Source of the DNA: Congregibacter variabilis
GTDB lineage: Bacteria > Pseudomonadota > Gammaproteobacteria > Pseudomonadales > Halieaceae
Assembly (NCBI RefSeq): GCF_045689235.1
Contig: NZ_CP136864.1
Location: 1,426,001 to 1,490,000 of the forward strand
Length of the DNA stretch: 64,000 nt
Direction of reading: 5' to 3'
The translations under genes and the position numbers were made by a program. The notes below the pieces were generated by a model, which worked only from the letters and a program-made list of their open reading frames with translations, was not told where the DNA came from and did not search any database. Below are positions 17,290 to 26,128 of this stretch, piece after piece (within the stretch, counting starts at the first letter, position 1; each line of letters begins with the position of its first letter).

Positions 17290-19779
17290 ATGTTCAAAAA
17301 CTACCTGCGCGTAGCGCTTCGAAACATCATCAAAAACCCGCTCTACAGCACTATCAACGTTGTCGGGCTGGCAGTCGGTCTTGCGGCCTGCTTGTTGATT
17401 TCACTATTTGTAAGGGACGAACTTTCCTATGACGAGCAATGGGAGAATTCCGAGAGCCTGTTTCGAATCAATACAACTCTAAATATCCCCGGAAGAGAGC
17501 CAATGGCGACCGTCGTCGCTGCAGGCCCAATCAAAGGAGCCCTTGAGAGCTACTTCAGTCAGGACATTAAGGACGTGACACGTTTTTCGGGCATGATCCC
17601 CGTCATCAAGTATCAAGGCAATGCGTTTACCGAAGAGGTTCACTGGACTGATCCAGCGACCGCAGAGATGTTTGACCTGAAGGTGATCGCCGGGGATCTT
17701 GGTCTAACGCTCAACGATAACGCCAGCCTCGCGGTGGATACGAGTTTTGCAAAAAAACATTTTGGTACAACTGACGCTATAGACCGAGTAGTCAACGTCG
17801 TCCTGGACGATATCAACCGCGACTTCCGGATCGGCGCAGTTTTTGAAGACCTACCGCACAACACCGTATTGAAATTTCAAGCACTCGCCATGATTGACGA
17901 ATCCGACTGGAGCGGACAGCCCTATCTGTTCGATCATTGGTTCTCCATTAACAATAACGTCTTTTTCCAGCTCGCCGAGAGTGCATCAATCGACTCAATT
18001 AGGCAGCGCATGGACGCCTTCGTCGATCAGAGTATCCCAATGTCGGAGGGCTCTCTCGCCGAGGATGGTCTGACTGCATCTGACCTAATAAAAATCAGCG
18101 CCCAGGCGATTACGGATATCCAGCTTAATCCTGCGGGCTTCGGGGAAATGAAGCCCACAGGCAACAAAAGAACCGTGAGTATTTTTGCAGTAGTTGCCGG
18201 GCTGACGCTGCTTATCGCCTGTATTAACTTTATGAACCTGGCGACATCCAGATCAACGCAACGCGCTCGCGAAGTCGCGCTGCGTAAAGTGATGGGAGCA
18301 CAACGGTCGCAACTGATCGTTCAATTTCTCGGCGAGTCAGTTCTACTTGCGCTAATCGGTCTGCTGCTTGGGGTCGTTCTGGCGGAGTTGTTACTACCTT
18401 TGTATTCAAACTTTCTCGGCAAGGAGCTAATCCTCTCCTACACCGATGGGTTTACGGTGGGGGTACTTGCTCTTTTGGTCATCGCCATCGGGGTTGTCGG
18501 AGGCATCTATCCGGCGCTCGTGCTATCACGTTTCCAGCCCGCACGTGTACTTAAGGCCAACAAGTCAGCTGAATCCGAAGGTTCAGCAAGCTTACGCAAC
18601 GCACTAGTGGTCCTTCAATTCACCGTCTCAATCGCGCTGATCATCGCTACGGCAACAGTTTATGCCCAAATGATTTATGCAACTTCAATGGACACAGGCT
18701 TTCGCAAGGAACAACTCCTGGCTATTTCCGGGGCCGAACGCCCGGGCGTTGCGAATCAACAGGATTCCTTGCTGCAGGAGCTGAAGATGCTGCCTGGAGT
18801 CGAACGCGTCAGCATCGCTTCCGAAAAACCCTTCTCTGAAAGCGAAAACAACCTTTCAGTGCGAATCCCGGAAAGTCCCGAAGCCGGCAATATTTTGATC
18901 GGTGTTGTAAGAACCGACTATGAATTTTTCTCTACGATGGAAGCGGAGCTAGCCGCCGGCAGAGACTTTAATCGGGACTACGCGCTGGACCAATTCCCTA
19001 ACACCGAGACCCTTGCCGAAGGCGAACAGGCCAGAGGCAACCTTCTAATAAATGAAACCGCCGTGCGCCGACTGGGTTTTGGTACACCACAGGACGCGGT
19101 GGGCCGCACAGTCCTGATGAATCTAGGCGAGGAGGACAAAGAAGGACTCTTTACGGTCGTGGGCGTAGTCAAAGACATGCACCTCGTGTCGATCAGAAGT
19201 ATTGTTCGCCCAGAGCTGTACCATATCGCGAGACGGCCCGGGCGTTCCATCTTGATCCGGTTTTCCGGTGACCCGAGAACCCTCGCGAGTAGCCTGGAAA
19301 ACAAGTGGACAGCAATGTTCCCAGATGTCCCCTTGACCTATGAACACAGTGACGAGGTGGCATTGAATGCGTTCACTCAAGAGCGCAACACTGCAACGAT
19401 GCTTGGCACGTTCTCTGCACTCGCGGTGATCATCGCCTGCCTCGGCCTGTACGGCCTGGCCAGCTTTACCGCTGAACGGCGAACCAAAGAAATAGGGATC
19501 CGCCGGGTTCTCGGTGCGAGCGTACCCAACATTGTGGGGCTTCTTCTCTGGCAATTTTCCAAGCCGATCATATTAGCCAATGCAATTGCCTGGCCGATAG
19601 CGATCTGGAGCATGGTGACCTGGCTGCAAGGCTTCCCCTATCGTCTCGACTATTGGGTACTCGCGCCACTGTGCATCGCTGCGGGGCTTATTGCCCTCCT
19701 GATTTCCTGGATGACCGTCGGTGGTAACGCTGCTCGCGTAGCAAGGCGTAACCCCATTCAGGCCCTACGTTATGAATAG
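17290..19779 (+). CDS. ABC exporter permease 1 (duplicated MacB_PCD/FtsX architecture)
   Basis: The protein has 829 residues. It starts MFKNYLRVALRNIIKNP with a first membrane helix near 20-42. A periplasmic MacB_PCD domain and an FtsX block of three helices around 298-420 follow (INFMNLATSRSTQRAREVALRKVMGA). The same plan repeats in the second half, ending with GLASFTAERRTKEIGIRRVLGA and three more helices. This eight-helix double-FtsX form is common in multi-gene MacB-like exporters. GAGG-type ribosome-binding bases lie just before the ATG. The substrate is unknown; a lipid, peptide or signal compound is possible. Confidence 0.9.
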   Translation: MFKNYLRVALRNIIKNPLYSTINVVGLAVGLAACLLISLFVRDELSYDEQWENSESLFRINTTLNIPGREPMATVVAAGPIKGALESYFSQDIKDVTRFSGMIPVIKYQGNAFTEEVHWTDPATAEMFDLKVIAGDLGLTLNDNASLAVDTSFAKKHFGTTDAIDRVVNVVLDDINRDFRIGAVFEDLPHNTVLKFQALAMIDESDWSGQPYLFDHWFSINNNVFFQLAESASIDSIRQRMDAFVDQSIPMSEGSLAEDGLTASDLIKISAQAITDIQLNPAGFGEMKPTGNKRTVSIFAVVAGLTLLIACINFMNLATSRSTQRAREVALRKVMGAQRSQLIVQFLGESVLLALIGLLLGVVLAELLLPLYSNFLGKELILSYTDGFTVGVLALLVIAIGVVGGIYPALVLSRFQPARVLKANKSAESEGSASLRNALVVLQFTVSIALIIATATVYAQMIYATSMDTGFRKEQLLAISGAERPGVANQQDSLLQELKMLPGVERVSIASEKPFSESENNLSVRIPESPEAGNILIGVVRTDYEFFSTMEAELAAGRDFNRDYALDQFPNTETLAEGEQARGNLLINETAVRRLGFGTPQDAVGRTVLMNLGEEDKEGLFTVVGVVKDMHLVSIRSIVRPELYHIARRPGRSILIRFSGDPRTLASSLENKWTAMFPDVPLTYEHSDEVALNAFTQERNTATMLGTFSALAVIIACLGLYGLASFTAERRTKEIGIRRVLGASVPNIVGLLLWQFSKPIILANAIAWPIAIWSMVTWLQGFPYRLDYWVLAPLCIAAGLIALLISWMTVGGNAARVARRNPIQALRYE

Positions 19780-19803
19780 CATTATCGAATCAAGGACATA
19801 GAT

Positions 19804-22320
19804 ATGTTCCAGAACTACGTAATCACAGCTTGGCGTCAGATCATCGGTAACCCGCTGTTCTCGTTTATCAATATCTTCGGCTTGGCGATAGCACTGGCGA
19901 GCTGCCTCCTGATAATGCTCTTTGTGCGGGAAGAACTCTCTCACGACAAGCACCTGCCTAATGCCGACCGAATAGTCCGTCTACACTCGGCTTACAGACC
20001 CAAGGACGCGCCGCCGCTTCTAACCGTGCGATCCGCCGGCCGAATGATGAAGGCACTGAAGAGCTACGCGCCCGATCTGGTGGAGTCCGGGGTTAGGCTG
20101 CTAACGTTAGAGCCTACCGTCACTGTTGGCGACAAGGTGTTTAGCGAGTCAGTGGTATTCGCTGACCCCAGCTTCTTTGATGTATTCGCGCTCCCCTGGG
20201 TCTATGGCGACCCCTCAACGGCCTTTAACAGTCCAAGCGATCTGGTAATCACCTCCACAACTGCTATGAAGTACTTTGGCCGGATTGACGTGATTGGCGA
20301 GGTGATGACCCTCTGCTGCATGAATAACGAACCTATCGAGGTCAGCATTACCGGCGTTATTGAAGACCTTCCCCGCACATCACATCTCGACATCAACATG
20401 CTGGTACAGATGGAGGAGAGCATGTTCGATTTTGCGCCTAATCTCCTCGCGACATGGACCAGCGTCAACACCTATACCTATTTCAAACTGCAGCCTCAGG
20501 TTGAGGCCCATGAGCTTAAAGAGCGAATCTGGAGATGGCTGGATCTCGAGAGTCCGCTTCGCGACTACTTCGAGGAAGGCACGTCTCCGACTGATGTTTT
20601 TCAGCCCAACGTCATGCCTATCAGCGAGATTTATCTTAAGGCAGCAGACGATGCGGGGACCATGGGCGATATGCGAAGCCTTGGTAATCAACGCATGATC
20701 TACGCGTTTATTGGTATTACGCTCTTGGTCCTATTGCTTGCTGCAATCAACTTTATGAACCTCTCCACCGCTCGTGCATCTCAGCGGGCGCGGGAAGTTG
20801 CTTTGCGCAAAGTGTTAGGAGCCTCACGAAAGCAACTGGGATTTCAATTTCTGGGCGAAGCGGTCGCGGTAGCCTTCCTGGCAATGCTTCTAGCCATGGT
20901 GGCGGTGGAACTCTGCCTGCCACTCTACAATTCAGCTATCGGACGAACTCTTGAGTTTTCCCTCGCAGGCGAACTTCCACTAATGCTGGTGCTGCTGGCG
21001 ACCACACTGGCTCTCGGTCTCATCTCCGGCAGCTATCCAGCTATCTACCTCTCGCGCTACATGCCTGCCCGAATTCTCCGCGCCAACCAATCGGCTGACC
21101 AACCAGGCTCCCGACTGGTGCGTAGTTTGCTGGTAGTTTTCCAGTTCTCTGTATCAATCGGTCTCGGCATATGCACTGCTGTGATCTTTGCCCAAACCCA
21201 ATTTGCTCAGAACATGGACACGGGCTTTAGCGTCTCTAACAAGCTGGTGTTGCATCGCATAGGCACCTCGGGAGTGAGTGAACAACGGAAGACTCTCGCC
21301 ACCCAGCTCGAGCGTATACCCGGCGTAAAAAGCGTTGTTTTTTCATCGGAGGTGCCTAGCCAGGACAATGAAAACAACACGGTATTCCAACTGATTGATG
21401 GGGCGGCCACCTCCTCCGCCGGAGAGGAATTGGTCCTGAATTACTACAGCGTCGGCAAAGACTTCTTTCAGGCATATGATATGACACTGCTCGCTGGACG
21501 GGAGTTCAATCGCGAAAGTCTGTCCGATGAAGTGGCAACCGCTAACGGGGAAGAGAGCGATAGCATCGCTGTCGCTAGTGCGGTAATCAATGAGTCAGCA
21601 CTTCGGCGACTGGGCTTTAGTTCACCGCAGGAGGCGCTAGGCAAGGTGCTCCGCGCCGACTTATTTGGTGCGGGTACACATGACATAAGCATTATCGGAG
21701 TCGCCAGCGATGTGTACTTCCGCTCTTTAAAGTTCGGCATCCGCTCAAGCATCTTTATCAATCAACCCAATCGCTTTGCAGAGGCCACCATAAGCTACAG
21801 CGATAGTGCAAACAGCCATGATCTGCGCCAAGCCGTAGAGAAAGTATGGGGGGAAGTGGCGCCAATGACCCCCATCAGCTATGAGTTCCTCGAGGGTATG
21901 GTCAAATCGCAATACGATGATGAAAAACGACAGGCCAGCCTCCTAGCCGCCTTTGCTGTATTAGCAGGGGTAGTCGCTTCCCTGGGTCTCTACGGCCTGG
22001 CCTCGTTCACAGCGGAGCGGCGCACCAAGGAGATCGGTATACGCAAAGTACTCGGCGCCCGAGTTCGCGACATAGTGGGCTTGTTGGTCTGGCAGTTTTC
22101 ACATCCGGTGCTCATCGCAAATTTGATTGCCTGGCCTATTGCCTGGGTTGTGGTCGCAGGCTGGCTTGAGGGTTTCGAATACCGTCTTGGAAACGGATAC
22201 GTATTTTTGGCCTGCTGTGCCGCTGCCCTACTGTCGCTCATGATCGCATGGCTTACCGTGGCTGGTAGGGCTGTCAGGGTCGCTCGCGCCAATCCTATTG
22301 ACGCTCTTAGATACGAATAA
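19804..22320 (+). CDS. ABC exporter permease 2 (paralogue of permease 1)
   Basis: The protein has 838 residues with the same double MacB_PCD/FtsX layout as the preceding gene. It shares the landmarks INFMNLSTARASQRAREVALRKVLGA and GLASFTAERRTKEIGIRKVLGA, and ends NPIDALRYE where its neighbour ends NPIQALRYE. The pair clearly arose by tandem duplication and probably forms a heterodimer served by the single ATPase. The gap to permease 1 is 24 bases. It is the last gene of the sigma-54-controlled operon. Confidence 0.9.
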   Translation: MFQNYVITAWRQIIGNPLFSFINIFGLAIALASCLLIMLFVREELSHDKHLPNADRIVRLHSAYRPKDAPPLLTVRSAGRMMKALKSYAPDLVESGVRLLTLEPTVTVGDKVFSESVVFADPSFFDVFALPWVYGDPSTAFNSPSDLVITSTTAMKYFGRIDVIGEVMTLCCMNNEPIEVSITGVIEDLPRTSHLDINMLVQMEESMFDFAPNLLATWTSVNTYTYFKLQPQVEAHELKERIWRWLDLESPLRDYFEEGTSPTDVFQPNVMPISEIYLKAADDAGTMGDMRSLGNQRMIYAFIGITLLVLLLAAINFMNLSTARASQRAREVALRKVLGASRKQLGFQFLGEAVAVAFLAMLLAMVAVELCLPLYNSAIGRTLEFSLAGELPLMLVLLATTLALGLISGSYPAIYLSRYMPARILRANQSADQPGSRLVRSLLVVFQFSVSIGLGICTAVIFAQTQFAQNMDTGFSVSNKLVLHRIGTSGVSEQRKTLATQLERIPGVKSVVFSSEVPSQDNENNTVFQLIDGAATSSAGEELVLNYYSVGKDFFQAYDMTLLAGREFNRESLSDEVATANGEESDSIAVASAVINESALRRLGFSSPQEALGKVLRADLFGAGTHDISIIGVASDVYFRSLKFGIRSSIFINQPNRFAEATISYSDSANSHDLRQAVEKVWGEVAPMTPISYEFLEGMVKSQYDDEKRQASLLAAFAVLAGVVASLGLYGLASFTAERRTKEIGIRKVLGARVRDIVGLLVWQFSHPVLIANLIAWPIAWVVVAGWLEGFEYRLGNGYVFLACCAAALLSLMIAWLTVAGRAVRVARANPIDALRYE

Positions 22321-22359
22321 GACTCAAGAAGTACATGAGCGACGATGCACAGATCCCAG

Positions 22360-22491
22360 CTACCTGACCATGCGGCGTAGAATAAACTGCGCCGCGATCA
22401 CTTCACCCAAACTTGTCCTCATGCAGCCGATTTTAAAGTCGCCGCGAATGCTCCAGAAGTCATCCGAAATTTTTAGTATGTGTTCGCTCAT
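22360..22491 (-). pseudogene. Short ORF, possible N-terminal remnant of a larger protein
   Basis: This 43-codon reading frame begins MSEHILKISDDFWSIRGDF with AAGGA just upstream of the ATG, and stops at 22360. The first 22 residues resemble the beginning of uncharacterised proteobacterial hydrolase-like proteins (ISDDFW-IRG-F-IG). The following residues are not like a protein core and the frame ends at once. I read it as a decayed gene start, but a genuine small protein cannot be excluded. Confidence 0.35.
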
Positions 22492-22593
22492 AATTCCTTA
22501 ATCCGCTGCCGCTGCTGACTCTTTCACCGCCGTGGGACTTTGCGCTATCTTACTTTGGATGCGCACAGAATTGTCACCGGCGGGAATATTCGA

Positions 22594-23034
22594 ATGACCC
22601 AAACATGGCCTGTTAGATTCGCCACGCTGACGGCCGCACTCCTTGGGCCGCTGATGCTGTTGATGGGCGGCGGTCACCTCTATGGAATTATCTCGGTCGC
22701 ACTGGGGAATGACGCAGAGTTGGACTACCGCCTCGTATCGCTGATAACTACCGGTCTTTTGATGGCGCTACCGGGGCTTGTGAGTCTGACCTGTCTAAGG
22801 TGGTTGTGGCAGGGACGAATTTGGGCATACGCAACATGCATACTATCGGCATCAACTTTGATGGCCTACCTGACGCTACTGCTTTCTATCAAGGTTCGGG
22901 ACAGCAGCAAAGTTGGCTCTGAGCTCAACATGGCTGCGATGGCTGTCGCTGTTTATCTCGCAGTGATGATCAGTGTCTGGTGCTATCTGGTTTTGCGGCA
23001 GCGGCATGCCTTGGCAACGCCAGCTGACCGCTGA
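22594..23034 (+). CDS. Small four-helix membrane protein, function unknown
   Basis: This 146-residue protein starts MTQTWPVRFATLTAALLGPL, with GGGA about eight bases before the ATG. Four hydrophobic stretches span roughly residues 9-35, 46-69, 74-100 and 113-138. There are no conserved catalytic residues, cysteine pairs or known domains that I recognise. An open extension to a TTG at 22540 has no ribosome-binding site. It converges on the sulfur-transfer cluster with 7 bases between stops. It is probably a lineage-specific inner-membrane protein. Confidence 0.65.
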   Translation: MTQTWPVRFATLTAALLGPLMLLMGGGHLYGIISVALGNDAELDYRLVSLITTGLLMALPGLVSLTCLRWLWQGRIWAYATCILSASTLMAYLTLLLSIKVRDSSKVGSELNMAAMAVAVYLAVMISVWCYLVLRQRHALATPADR

Positions 23035-23041
23035 CAAGTCT

Positions 23042-23509
23042 TTAGGTAAAAATGATCTGCCCACCGGCAGCCATTTCGTAGAACTCTCCTACGGTAATAA
23101 CGCCAGTCATCTGATCAACAAAATCATCCTCACTCAGATGAAACATATCGACAGATGCCTTACAGCCGTAAATCCCTGCACCAGAGTCACCGATCATCTC
23201 CAGAAACTCGGGAATCGGCGGTATGTCCAGCTTATCCATTTCCTTCATCATAAAATGAGTTACTAAAGCCGAGACGCCGGGCAAGCTGCCGAGCATGGTG
23301 GCCATGTGCAACCCGGGATTACCCACGGTAGCGACCTTAATGTTGTCGTGGCGCTTCTTGTGCACGGCATCAAGGCCAAAGAAGGTAAAGAACAGGTTCG
23401 CCTCAATACCCTCCATTCGCGCCCCGTTGGCCATAATCAAGCCGGGGTAAATACCTTCCAGCGATCCTTTAGAAATGACAATAGAGACTTTTTCAATAGC
23501 TTCAGACAT
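23042..23509 (-). CDS. DsrE2-like sulfur-transfer protein (DsrE/DsrF/DrsH family)
   Basis: The protein has 155 residues and starts MSEAIEKVSIVISKG after AGGGG. The upstream open extension to 23668 overlaps tusE and is not protein-like. The fold pattern is DsrE2: N-terminal KVSIVISKGSLEG, central NLFFTFFGLDAV, and the conserved Cys116 in GIYGCKASVDMF, which would carry persulfide. Such proteins pass sulfane sulfur between carriers. It is the last gene of the SQR-TusE-DsrE2 operon, 13 bases after tusE. Confidence 0.83.
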   Translation of the reverse strand: MSEAIEKVSIVISKGSLEGIYPGLIMANGARMEGIEANLFFTFFGLDAVHKKRHDNIKVATVGNPGLHMATMLGSLPGVSALVTHFMMKEMDKLDIPPIPEFLEMIGDSGAGIYGCKASVDMFHLSEDDFVDQMTGVITVGEFYEMAAGGQIIFT

Positions 23510-23522
23510 GATCTTACCCCTG

Positions 23523-23840
23523 TTAAATGCAGCCTCGTGGTTTGGGAATACCACCGATCTTGGCGGCGAGTTTTGCGGGGCCCTTGGGAAACAGCTGGTA
23601 AAGCTCCTTGATAGCCACTCCCGACAACTTACCCAGGGAACGTATCGTGGGCGCAGTCCCCTCCTCAATGTAGCGATCGCGCATAAAATTCACGACCTGC
23701 ATATGCCGATCCGTCAGCTCGTCGATTCCATGGCTTTGGGCAATGTGCAGCGCCACAGACTCATCCCACTGCTCGTGATCCGTCAGAAAGCCTTCGTCAT
23801 TGACCTGAACTTCTTTTCCGTTGACCTGTAGTACTGGCAC
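23523..23840 (-). CDS. tusE: TusE/DsrC-family sulfur carrier protein with one C-terminal cysteine
   Basis: The 105-residue protein matches the DsrC/TusE fold throughout, ending LFPKGPAKLAAKIGGIPKPRGCI. The penultimate Cys104 is the sulfur-carrying residue of the flexible arm. The second arm cysteine of true DsrC, 11 residues earlier, is Ala93 here. It should therefore carry a persulfide but cannot form the DsrC trisulfide used by dissimilatory sulfite reductase. It sits between an SQR-like gene and a DsrE2-like gene, so it is more likely part of a sulfide/persulfide relay than of tRNA thiolation, though TusE in tRNA modification is the alternative. Confidence 0.88.
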   Translation of the reverse strand: MPVLQVNGKEVQVNDEGFLTDHEQWDESVALHIAQSHGIDELTDRHMQVVNFMRDRYIEEGTAPTIRSLGKLSGVAIKELYQLFPKGPAKLAAKIGGIPKPRGCI

Positions 23841-23856
23841 GATTCTTATCTCCTGA

Positions 23857-25137
23857 TCAGGCCGCTTTGGCCGTGTCGTCGCTAGTGACCGGTTGTCTCT
23901 TGCCCTTCATGCTCATTTGGCTGGACACCATTGGTAGATCTCTTCCCCGTAAAAGCATGTTCCAGTAGATCCACTTGAACATGAGTTTTCCCCAGTGGTT
24001 GAGTCGGGTCTCTTTGAGTAGCTGCATGGGTCCGATTCCGGCCAGAGGAAAGGTCCCGGGAAGCGGCTCCACCTCGTAGTTAAAATCTATCAGCATGGCT
24101 TTATCGAACCCCGTCTCGATAAAGCAGTTGGTATGCCCATCAAAGCTCTCCTCCAGAGGCTTGCCATCGATAAAGCGCACGATGTTGTCAATGAGTGACT
24201 CAGACTGAAAATGCGCCACAGAACCGGCTTTGGACGTGGGCACGTTCGTGGCATCACCCAAGGCAAAGATATTTTCTTTGCACTCCGCCTGTAGCGTAGC
24301 CTTATGGGTTTTTACAAAATTAAGCTCATCGCCCAAGCCAGGTGAGGCTGCCACAAAACTGGCGCCTCCATGGAGGGGAATCGATATCAGAAGATCAAAC
24401 TCTATCTCCCGCTCGTCCCAGGAGGTGAGCTTGCCCGCAGCACCGTCGACGCTGCCCGTGGCAAAATCAGTTACCAGGTGAATGCCCTTGTCGTCCAACA
24501 CGGAGCCAAATTCCTTGGCGGCCACTGGACGGGTAAAACAATGATCTAAGGAGGTAACCAGCGTCAGCTCTATCTTTTCGCGAACGCCGCGCCGCCTGAA
24601 GAAGCTATCAGCCAGAAATATAAACTCTAGAGGCGCCACCGGGCACTTGATGGGCAGGTCCACAAAATTTACGACCAGCTTGCCCTCTTTGAAGTTGGCC
24701 ATTTTTTCGGACAGCGCTGTGGCGCCCTCCATGGTGTAAAAATCGAAGACCTTGTCGCGCCAACCCTCGCCCAGCAGACCCTCAGTCTCTTCCGGTACCA
24801 ACTGGGCTCCGGTGGCCACAATAAGAACGTCATAGTCCAGTGTTTGCCCATCACCCAGGTACACCTTGTCTTCTGATGCTTCAACACGCTGTATCTCGCT
24901 TTGCACATAATCAACATCATCGGGCAAATAGTGCTTGCGGGAACGCACGATATCTTTAGGTTGGTACATGCCAAAAGGAACAAACAGCAGGCCGGGCTGG
25001 TAGATATGATTATCGTTTTGATCGACCACAGTAACGCCCATGTCACCTTGGCGAATCTGCTTTTTGTAGGTTTTGCGTAAACGGTTGGCCATGATGGTCC
25101 CCGCTGTTCCCGCACCCAGAATGACTATTTTTTTCAT
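23857..25137 (-). CDS. Sulfide:quinone oxidoreductase-like FAD protein
   Basis: The protein has 426 residues. The N-terminal FAD Rossmann is KIVILGAGTAGTIMANRL; a second nucleotide-binding region and a typical ENIFALGDATNVP follow. The two redox cysteines expected of SQR are present: Cys165 in PIKCPVAPLEF and Cys338 in HTNCFIETG. A C-terminal amphipathic stretch (KLMFKWIYWNMLL) would dock it on the membrane for quinone reduction. It probably oxidises sulfide or persulfide and hands sulfur to the TusE- and DsrE2-like proteins encoded 16 bases downstream. The promoter region contains an FNR-type box. Confidence 0.85.
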   Translation of the reverse strand: MKKIVILGAGTAGTIMANRLRKTYKKQIRQGDMGVTVVDQNDNHIYQPGLLFVPFGMYQPKDIVRSRKHYLPDDVDYVQSEIQRVEASEDKVYLGDGQTLDYDVLIVATGAQLVPEETEGLLGEGWRDKVFDFYTMEGATALSEKMANFKEGKLVVNFVDLPIKCPVAPLEFIFLADSFFRRRGVREKIELTLVTSLDHCFTRPVAAKEFGSVLDDKGIHLVTDFATGSVDGAAGKLTSWDEREIEFDLLISIPLHGGASFVAASPGLGDELNFVKTHKATLQAECKENIFALGDATNVPTSKAGSVAHFQSESLIDNIVRFIDGKPLEESFDGHTNCFIETGFDKAMLIDFNYEVEPLPGTFPLAGIGPMQLLKETRLNHWGKLMFKWIYWNMLLRGRDLPMVSSQMSMKGKRQPVTSDDTAKAA

Positions 25138-25276
25138 GACGATATCCCTCAGGAACTTCGCGGCTCAATCAACCTTTGGCCAGTTACCAGACGCAGTCAC
25201 CGAGCTGCCTTGGCATAGCTCAAGTCCGCACCTAGTCTTATGCCTCTGAGACTACCCAGTTCGCAGCGCTATACCG

Positions 25277-25290
25277 TTGATTTGCGTCAA
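25277..25290 (-). promoter_or_regulatory. FNR/ANR-type box upstream of the SQR-TusE-DsrE2 operon
   Basis: TTGATTTGCGTCAA fits the FNR/ANR/DNR pattern TTGAT-N4-(A/G)TCAA in both halves. If it sits at -41.5, transcription would start near 25242 on the minus strand. A weak -10 (TAGTCT) is then at the right place, leaving a leader of about 105 bases. This predicts control by low oxygen or nitric oxide. No fnr gene is in the window. Confidence 0.6.
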
Positions 25291-25394
25291 GTGAGCAACA
25301 GAAAGCCAAACGTGTGTATCCCATAACACAACGCTGCTATAAGCAGAGTCCGTGGCGGCTAATTCCAGGCGTGTTAAAGCTGGCCAGTAACCTC

Positions 25395-25415
25395 GCGGTG
25401 GAGTTGCTCCACCGC
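25395..25415. terminator. Perfect hairpin, possible 3' end of the VOC gene transcript
   Basis: GCGGTGGAG and CTCCACCGC form a perfect 9-bp stem around the loop TTG. It lies about 110 bases downstream of the stop of the leftward VOC gene. Neither flank has a U run, so if it ends transcription it does so inefficiently or protects an RNA 3' end. Confidence 0.35.
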
Positions 25416-25525
25416 CACCAGTTAGGCCGCGCTGATCTTTAAAGACGAGTTACTTGGTGCTATCGCAGTGGTGATGCAACCGTTACGTCGCACCCCCGAG
25501 TGACACTTTCGTCAAAGGGCGTGAC

Positions 25526-26029
25526 TCAGTAAGCGCCATCGCTATAAGTCAGTTCATAGCTGTGGCTGTATATTTCAAGAATGTTTCCAAAAGGATCTTC
25601 CATGTAAATCATTCGATAAGGCTTTTCGCCCGGGTAGTAGTAGCGCGGCTTTTTCATGCGCTTCTTACCACCGGCTTCAACAATTCGCTCCGCCAATCCC
25701 TCTACATCGGGATCCTGAACACAGAAGTGAAAGACCCCTGTCTTCCAGTATTCGAAATTGTCTTCGGGATTAACCTGATTATTGAACTGAAAGATCTCCA
25801 CGCCAATTTTATCGCCAGTCGATAGATGTGCGATTTGAAAGCTCCCCCAGCCTGCTCCGAATACGTCGGTACACATTTCTCCGATGGGGCTGTCGTCCTC
25901 GGTGATCTCCGTAGGAGCCATGATGAGATACCAACCCATCACCTGAGTGTAGAACTCAACGGCCTGCTTGAGATCCGGCACGGAAATACCGATGTGCGAG
26001 AAGTTTCTTGGATAAACGTTGTTGCTCAT
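25526..26029 (-). CDS. VOC-family (glyoxalase/dioxygenase fold) protein
   Basis: The protein has 167 residues made of one pair of beta-alpha-beta-beta-beta modules. Putative metal ligands stand at the usual places: His in NFSHIGISVPD, Glu in KIGVEIFQF, His in GVFHFCVQD and Glu in GNILEIYSH. Length and motifs fit a lactoylglutathione-lyase-like or ring-cleavage-related enzyme. The substrate is unknown. It is divergent from the LysE gene with 99 bases between, so they may share a control region. Confidence 0.85.
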   Translation of the reverse strand: MSNNVYPRNFSHIGISVPDLKQAVEFYTQVMGWYLIMAPTEITEDDSPIGEMCTDVFGAGWGSFQIAHLSTGDKIGVEIFQFNNQVNPEDNFEYWKTGVFHFCVQDPDVEGLAERIVEAGGKKRMKKPRYYYPGEKPYRMIYMEDPFGNILEIYSHSYELTYSDGAY

Positions 26030-26128
26030 ATCTTCTTTCCTTTGAAAGTCGAGCCAAGGTTACAGGCGTCCGTAAAGGACGTAAAATTCACGCCACTAAA
26101 ACAACATGAAAACTCGGAACATCACGTC

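Larger units (their letters stand above)
25138..25525. other. 388-base intergenic region upstream of the SQR-like operon
   Basis: I find no convincing ORF here. It contains the FNR-type box at 25277-25290 and, nearer the VOC gene, a perfect 9-bp hairpin at 25395-25415. The hairpin probably marks the 3' end of the leftward VOC transcript. The remaining bases show no repeat or structure I can support. Confidence 0.6.

Noticed and set aside
22298..22501. 67-codon plus-strand frame after permease 2
   Set aside because: It starts inside the permease gene, has no ribosome-binding site and no protein-like pattern.
25826..26128. 101-codon extension of the LysE frame
   Set aside because: It overlaps the divergent VOC gene; LysE family proteins begin at the hydrophobic helix starting at 26129.
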